Assembly: GCA_019414205.1 (NCBI GenBank)
Contig: DXML01000007.1
Location: 1 to 18,101, forward strand
Source: Collinsella sp.
GTDB taxonomy: Bacteria; Actinomycetota; Coriobacteriia; Coriobacteriales; Coriobacteriaceae
Direction of reading: 5' to 3'
DNA: 18,101 nt
The notes beneath the pieces are model-generated. The model made no database searches. It had not been told where the DNA came from and saw only the letters and a list, made by a program, of their open reading frames with translations. A program made the position numbers and the translations under genes. Shown piece after piece: positions 14,241 through 18,101 of this stretch; positions within the stretch are counted from its first letter, which is position 1; every line of letters begins with the position of its first letter.

Positions 14241-15122
14241 ATGATCAAAATCACCGTCCCAGCAACCAGCGCCAACCTAGGCATCGGCTACGACACCCTC
14301 GGCATGGCCGTCAGCCTCTACTCGCACTTCACCTTCGAGCGCGCCGACAAGCTCACCATCACGGGCTGCCCCGAGGAGTTCCAAAACGAGAACAACCTGG
14401 TCTACGTGAGCTTTGTCGATGCTCTGGCCGCCTGGGGCGAGCCGGACTTCCCCGTCGCTATCGACATTCAGACCGACGTGCCCGTCGCCCGCGGCCTGGG
14501 TTCCAGCTCCACCTGCGTTGTCGCCGGCATCATGGCGGCCGCCGCGCTGACAGGCCACACCGTCGACCGTGCCGAGCTCGTCCGCATCGCCACCGAGGTC
14601 GAGGGCCATCCCGATAACGTCGCCCCCGCTATCCTTGGCGGCGCCGTCTGCTCCTTTACGCCGACCGATTCGCTCCCCCAGTGCCTGCGCTACGAGGTGA
14701 GTGATCGCTTGCGTTTTATTACCGTGATTCCGCCCTACGAGGTACATACGAGCGAGGCGCGCAAGGTCGTGCCGCAGGAGATTCCGCTCTCCACCGCCGT
14801 ATGGCAAATGGGCCGCATCGCCGGCATGACGCGCGGCTTGGAGACTGGTGACCTGGACCTGATTGCCGCCGCCAACGATGACCGCATTCAGGAGCCCTAT
14901 CGTCGCCGCCTGATTCCCGACTACAACGCCGTGCGCGACACCTGCCTTAACGGCGGTGCCAAGACCATCTGGATCAGCGGTTCGGGCTCGACCCTCATGG
15001 CTGTAACCGATGACACTATCGTAGCCAAATTCCTGCAGGTCAAGCTGCGCGAGCAGTTCCCTAAGTGTGATACGCATATTCTGACGTGCGACACCGAGGG
15101 CGCTCAAATCGAGTACCTGTAG
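14241..15122 (+). CDS. thrB: Homoserine kinase
   Basis: A 293-residue GHMP-family kinase that phosphorylates homoserine with ATP, making the substrate for threonine synthase. Key motifs are N-terminal VPATSANLGIGYDTLG (5-20), the ATP-binding glycine-rich loop PVARGLGSSST (~88-98), EVEGHPDNVAPAILGG (~122-137) and C-terminal ISGSGSTLMA. Length is normal. ATG at 14241 has an AGGAGG Shine-Dalgarno at 14229-14234; an upstream in-frame GTG at 14169 lies within the palindrome and is not credible. It follows thrC, but the thrC terminator and palindrome 2 intervene. Its last codons and stop form the outer arm of an extended palindrome (15113-15128 with 15290-15305). Confidence 0.97.
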   Translation: MIKITVPATSANLGIGYDTLGMAVSLYSHFTFERADKLTITGCPEEFQNENNLVYVSFVDALAAWGEPDFPVAIDIQTDVPVARGLGSSSTCVVAGIMAAAALTGHTVDRAELVRIATEVEGHPDNVAPAILGGAVCSFTPTDSLPQCLRYEVSDRLRFITVIPPYEVHTSEARKVVPQEIPLSTAVWQMGRIAGMTRGLETGDLDLIAAANDDRIQEPYRRRLIPDYNAVRDTCLNGGAKTIWISGSGSTLMAVTDDTIVAKFLQVKLREQFPKCDTHILTCDTEGAQIEYL

Positions 15123-15305
15123 ACATCGCTAGTTAATCCCTTCGGGCCGCCCAAGGGTATCCCCTTAAAAACGTCCTCGCACTTGAGGCCCGCTTATCCT
15201 GCTCCTTCGGAGCTACGGATAAGCGGGCCTCGTGCTGCGGAATGTTTTTAAGTGGATACCCTTGGGCGGCCCTACAGCAACGTGGTCGACGATGTCTATA
15301 GGAAC
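15113..15305 (+). repeat. Long imperfect palindrome 3 (thrB-engB gap)
   Basis: Core arms 15144-15162/15254-15272 pair perfectly over 19 bp and continue after one mismatch with 9 more (15164-15172/15244-15252). An inner 15-bp perfect stem (15185-15199/15217-15231) caps in GCTCC-TTC-GGAGC (15201-15213). The internal loop has GTCCTCG (15173-15179) and CTGCGGA (15235-15241). A further dyad, CCTGTAGACATCG (15116-15128) with CGATGTCTATAGG (15290-15302), includes the thrB stop codon. The remaining 15306-15380 holds a weak T-rich tail (15329-15338) and two CCCTTACT repeats. Confidence 0.92.
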
Positions 15306-15380
15306 CCACGCTTTGAAGGGACGCCGGGCTGATGGTTTGGCTTTTTATTGGTGGGGGCCCTTACTGGGATGGGACCCTTA

Positions 15381-15971
15381 CTAGAGGCAGGCCTCGGCGA
15401 TGCGGCGCTTGAGTTCATCGATACCGGTGCCAGTCTGAGAGCTTGTGATGATTACGTTTTCGGCCGGGACGTTGAGCTGCTTTTTGATGGCTGCTGCCTG
15501 GCGGGCCTGCTGGGTGCGGCTGAGCTTGTCGGCTTTGGTGAGGCAGACGATAAAGTTGAACTCGTTGCCCTGCAGGTAGTCGATCATGTCATGATCGAGC
15601 TTGCTGGGGTCGTGACGAATATCCACCAGCGACACGACCAGGTTAAAGCTGCGCTCGGAGTCGAAGAAATCGCCGATGAGCTCGGCCCAACGGTCGCGCT
15701 CGGCCTTGGAACGACGGGCGAAACCATAGCCCGGCAGGTCGACGAAGTGCACGTCGTCGGCCTCAAAGAAGTTGATGTTGCTCGTCTTGCCCGGCGTGCT
15801 GGAAACCTTGACCAGGTTCTTGCGGCCAAAAAGCTTGTTCATAATCGACGACTTGCCCACGTTGGAGCGGCCGACAAAGCTCACCTCGGGGCAGGTGGAC
15901 TCGGGAATCTGCGAAACCTTGCCGTAGCTGGCAACGAACTTGGCAAGCTGGTAGTTAATGGAATCGGCCAT
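15381..15971 (-). CDS. engB: Ribosome-biogenesis GTP-binding protein EngB/YsxC
   Basis: A 196-residue TrmE-Era-type GTPase needed for assembly of the large ribosomal subunit in bacteria that carry it. G1 GRSNVGKS (34-41), G2 region TPGKT (59-63), G3 DLPGYG (78-83) and G4 TKAD (in CLTKADKLS) are all present, and FARRSKAERDRW after G3 is typical of the family. ATG at 15971 follows AAGGAG by 7 bases; 43 further codons open upstream overlap mtnN and are not real. It lies 38 bases after mtnN on the same strand, so they are probably co-transcribed. Confidence 0.97.
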   Translation of the reverse strand: MADSINYQLAKFVASYGKVSQIPESTCPEVSFVGRSNVGKSSIMNKLFGRKNLVKVSSTPGKTSNINFFEADDVHFVDLPGYGFARRSKAERDRWAELIGDFFDSERSFNLVVSLVDIRHDPSKLDHDMIDYLQGNEFNFIVCLTKADKLSRTQQARQAAAIKKQLNVPAENVIITSSQTGTGIDELKRRIAEACL

Positions 15972-16009
15972 GGACACTCCTTGGTCGTAGGTTCTTACAA
16001 AAGAGCGCG

Positions 16010-16750
16010 CTAATAGATAGCAGCGATACGGCGAACGATATCGAGCGTAATGCCACTCGCGGTACGGGCATACTCGAACAGGTCGAACTCGCGGTCGCAA
16101 ATCGCATCGTACGCCTCGTCACAATTATCGCTGATAGCGCGCAACACCAGGCAATCGACACCATTTTTAGTTGCGACATGGGCAATCGCCGCGCCCTCCA
16201 TGCCAACACAATCGGCATGCGTCGCCTCGATAGCCTCGTTGCGCATGGCGGCACCCGTCACAAAACGGTTGCCCGTTGCAATCGTGCCGACCAGGAACTG
16301 CTTGGTGCCCTCGTTCGAAGCGGCTGCATTTGTCGAAGCATCGACAAAGTCACGCTCAGCAAGCACATCGGCAGCAATATCGACCAGCGCAGGCGTCGAG
16401 CCAAACTCCTCGAGCCCCGGTGCAGACTCGGCGATAAGCGCGGTATCGGTATCCAGATAGCGCAGGCGTTTGCCAATGACCACGTCGTCGATATGGAGCC
16501 TTGGGTTCAAACCGCCCGCAATGCCCGAAAACACAACAGCCTGCGGAGCATACTTGCTAATGAGGTGCTGTGTTGCAGCGGCGGCGTTCACCGTGCCCAT
16601 GCCCGCCGTTGTGGCGACAACTGTCAGGCCGTCGAGCCCGCCGGTCACAACGTTCAAGCCCGCCTCCTGTACCATGCAAACGTTACTCAACTCTTCCTTA
16701 ATCTGCATGATCTCTTTTTCGAGCGCACCGATAATCGCGATGGTAGCCAT
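16010..16750 (-). CDS. mtnN: 5'-methylthioadenosine/S-adenosylhomocysteine nucleosidase
   Basis: A 246-residue nucleosidase that removes adenine from methylthioadenosine and S-adenosylhomocysteine in methyl-cycle salvage and autoinducer-2 supply. N-terminal IGALEKEI carries the catalytic glutamate (E11 or E13). VFSGIAGGL, VGMEGAAIAHV (ribose-binding Met-Glu) and RAISDNCDE (catalytic Asp) are all intact. ATG at 16750 fits the family N-terminus, with GGGGA upstream; an in-frame TTG at 16762 is less likely. It is slightly longer than the ~230-residue norm because of an alanine-rich stretch (FVDASTNAAASNEGT). It is upstream of engB, with a 78-base gap from the hydrolase gene. Confidence 0.95.
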   Translation of the reverse strand: MATIAIIGALEKEIMQIKEELSNVCMVQEAGLNVVTGGLDGLTVVATTAGMGTVNAAAATQHLISKYAPQAVVFSGIAGGLNPRLHIDDVVIGKRLRYLDTDTALIAESAPGLEEFGSTPALVDIAADVLAERDFVDASTNAAASNEGTKQFLVGTIATGNRFVTGAAMRNEAIEATHADCVGMEGAAIAHVATKNGVDCLVLRAISDNCDEAYDAICDREFDLFEYARTASGITLDIVRRIAAIY

Positions 16751-16828
16751 GCCATTCCCCAAACCTATTCGAAATTCTCAACCACGGTATGGTACCAGCA
16801 TTTTGTTTGCCAACGCCAAACGAACACG

Positions 16829-17947
16829 CTAAGCCAGTGCAGCGCGGGTATCATAGAGCGCCTTGGCGATGGCAGCCACGACCTCGCTCGAATGGTCGCT
16901 CCATGGCATCGATGTCATGATGCTCATAATGTAGGTGTCGCCGTCAACATCAATGAGGCCAGCATCGCACGTCGCATTGCAACCTGCCTCGCTGATCCAG
17001 CCGGCCTTGTTGCGCACCAAAGCTTGGTCGTCCGCAATGCCGTCACGAATAAACGATCGGGTCGTAGAGGCCAGAAGGCCCGATAGCCATTGCGACGTCT
17101 CGGTATCACAGCTCAAATACTCGCTCATTTCGCGCCACAACTTAGCCGAGGTGCGCGGGCAATAGGTGGGAAAATCGCTCATCGGATCGAGTGCGGTATC
17201 GTAATCGATGCCAAGACCGACAATCCAATCCTCGTAGCCGACACGGTCAAACGCCGCGCGTAACGCAATAAACGAATCGTTGTCCGAATTAACGACCGCG
17301 GCCTCGATCAGGTCGCGCACCGTCTGCCAGCCCATGTTGTAGCCACCATAGGTGCCAAGAGAATCATCGAGTGAGGCCCGGCCCGTCTCGACCAGAGATT
17401 CGCAGATGAACAACGCATAGAGTGCCTTGTAGCTGCTCGCACCGTACACCTCGGCGTCCGCGTTATACGTCACGCCCTTGCCGCTCGACAGATCGTAAAA
17501 CACCACGCCCACATCGCCCAATTCCTGGGCCTGATCAAGGGCATCTTGGAGCGCGGCGAGGCTCTCATCCTCCAGGGCGGGGATCTGGTCTTCAGCCAGT
17601 GAGAAGGTCTGCACGGTATCGCCTGAGGGAATATCGTTAAAGTCCGCCTTCGAAAGCCTCATCTTGAGGCTCGCTGTCGACAGAGTTTGACTTGCGGTGG
17701 CTTTAGATTCAGAGACCTTTTTGTTTTGCATCTGTACCGTTGACGCATCTGGGTGCGCCATTCGCTCCGACGCGTAGGTTTTGGCGGTAATTCCGAGGAT
17801 AATAACCGCCAACGTTAGCATCCCAATGGCGGCAATCTTCACCCCGCGGATGCGAGCGTCTGCAAGGCCACGCGAAGACGTGCCCTTCGTCTCATATCTG
17901 CTGCCATGTTGCGGCACATACTCGTCCCGCGATGCGCCCTTTCGCAC
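16829..17947 (-). CDS. Membrane-anchored class A beta-lactamase-like serine hydrolase
   Basis: A 372-residue protein with a basic cytoplasmic N-terminus, one membrane helix (~36-56), a low-complexity linker (~60-125) and a penicillin-recognising serine hydrolase domain. The catalytic triad of motifs is readable: SSYK (S171, K174) as SxxK, SDN (221-223), and KAG (314-316) in place of KTG. The domain resembles class A beta-lactamase-like proteins common in gut Gram-positives, many of which have no proven beta-lactamase activity. A cell-wall peptidase or carboxypeptidase-like role is equally possible. GTG at 17947 has GGAG 7 bases upstream. It may be transcribed with mtnN and engB; no terminator is seen in the 78-base gap. 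Confidence 0.88.
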   Translation of the reverse strand: MRKGASRDEYVPQHGSRYETKGTSSRGLADARIRGVKIAAIGMLTLAVIILGITAKTYASERMAHPDASTVQMQNKKVSESKATASQTLSTASLKMRLSKADFNDIPSGDTVQTFSLAEDQIPALEDESLAALQDALDQAQELGDVGVVFYDLSSGKGVTYNADAEVYGASSYKALYALFICESLVETGRASLDDSLGTYGGYNMGWQTVRDLIEAAVVNSDNDSFIALRAAFDRVGYEDWIVGLGIDYDTALDPMSDFPTYCPRTSAKLWREMSEYLSCDTETSQWLSGLLASTTRSFIRDGIADDQALVRNKAGWISEAGCNATCDAGLIDVDGDTYIMSIMTSMPWSDHSSEVVAAIAKALYDTRAALA

Positions 17948-17984
17948 GTGGTCTCCTGACTGCTACCATTCATATACGAGCAGC

Positions 17985-17990
17985 ATAATA
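17985..17990 (-). promoter_or_regulatory. Possible -10 hexamer for the serine hydrolase gene
   Basis: TATTAT on minus lies 37 bases before the GTG start; TTCGGT 17 bases further up is a poor -35. The rest of 17948-18101 is AT-richer with no gene seen. Confidence 0.35.
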
Positions 17991-18101
17991 CCGAGCAGGC
18001 ATTTCTTACCGAAGACATTCAGTCGCGTTTAAGGTGTCTCTAAACAAAAGGCTCTGTTAGACCAGAATTGACATCATGCCCAGTCATCTTTACTAATTGC
18101 A

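Noticed and set aside
16801..16828. Terminator after the serine hydrolase gene
   Set aside because: There is only a 5-bp GTTTG/CAAAC stem with no T run on the minus strand.
16178..17086. Open frame on plus opposite mtnN and the serine hydrolase
   Set aside because: It is a shadow of two real genes on minus and crosses their intergenic gap.
1..18101. tRNA, rRNA or complete insertion sequence
   Set aside because: No cloverleaf, rRNA signature or transposase frame was recognised on either strand.

Overview
The window reads as high-GC chromosomal DNA from a Coriobacteriia-type actinobacterium, most likely Collinsella or a close relative. That assignment rests on base composition, codon style, the gene repertoire and the hairpin-rich gaps, not on a database match. 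The first ~0.5 kb is different: it is AT-richer and carries a Firmicutes-type ICE (Tn916/Tn1549-like) sigma-factor gene, followed by a small ICE helix-turn-helix gene that breaks off after about 26 codons. It is either the stump of an integrated element or an assembly join.

Layout. 1-523: ICE remnant. 559-4031 (minus): an ABC exporter pair, a LolD/MacB-type ATPase followed by a large FtsX-type permease. 4032-4347: a divergent control region with a repeat copy, a strong promoter (TTGACC-17-TATGAT), a fluoride-riboswitch-like leader and an intrinsic terminator, all in front of a CLC-F-type fluoride/proton antiporter gene (4348-5592, plus). 5662-6336 (minus): an AIM24-family protein. 6503-8568 (minus): a two-component system, OmpR-type regulator followed by histidine kinase. 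8797-9375 (minus): an O6-methylguanine-DNA methyltransferase. 9376-9829: non-coding, with three tandem 52-bp hairpin units and a 130-bp imperfect palindrome.

9830-15122 holds most of the aspartate-to-threonine pathway: aspartokinase (lysC) and aspartate-semialdehyde dehydrogenase (asd) on minus, divergent from threonine synthase (thrC) and homoserine kinase (thrB) on plus. Homoserine dehydrogenase is not in the window. 15381-17947 (minus): a membrane-anchored class A beta-lactamase-like serine hydrolase, MTA/SAH nucleosidase (mtnN), and the ribosome-assembly GTPase EngB/YsxC.

The protein-coding genes are mostly ordinary housekeeping genes; the unusual content is between them. Three families of structured repeats stand out. 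(1) A ~50-nt palindromic element occurs three times (510-561, 4082-4130, 6452-6505); two copies supply the TAA stop codon of the neighbouring minus-strand gene, and one sits exactly at the broken ICE edge. (2) Long imperfect palindromes lie around asd, thrC/thrB and thrB/engB. Two share a conserved apical hairpin and internal loop, show a compensatory base-pair change, and have unrelated but well-paired outer arms; the third may be a divergent member. (3) A perfectly periodic 3 x 52-bp array has hairpin units with a compensatory change. The leader of the CLC-F gene looks like an atypical fluoride riboswitch whose 3' half is also the 5' arm of a 20-bp terminator stem.
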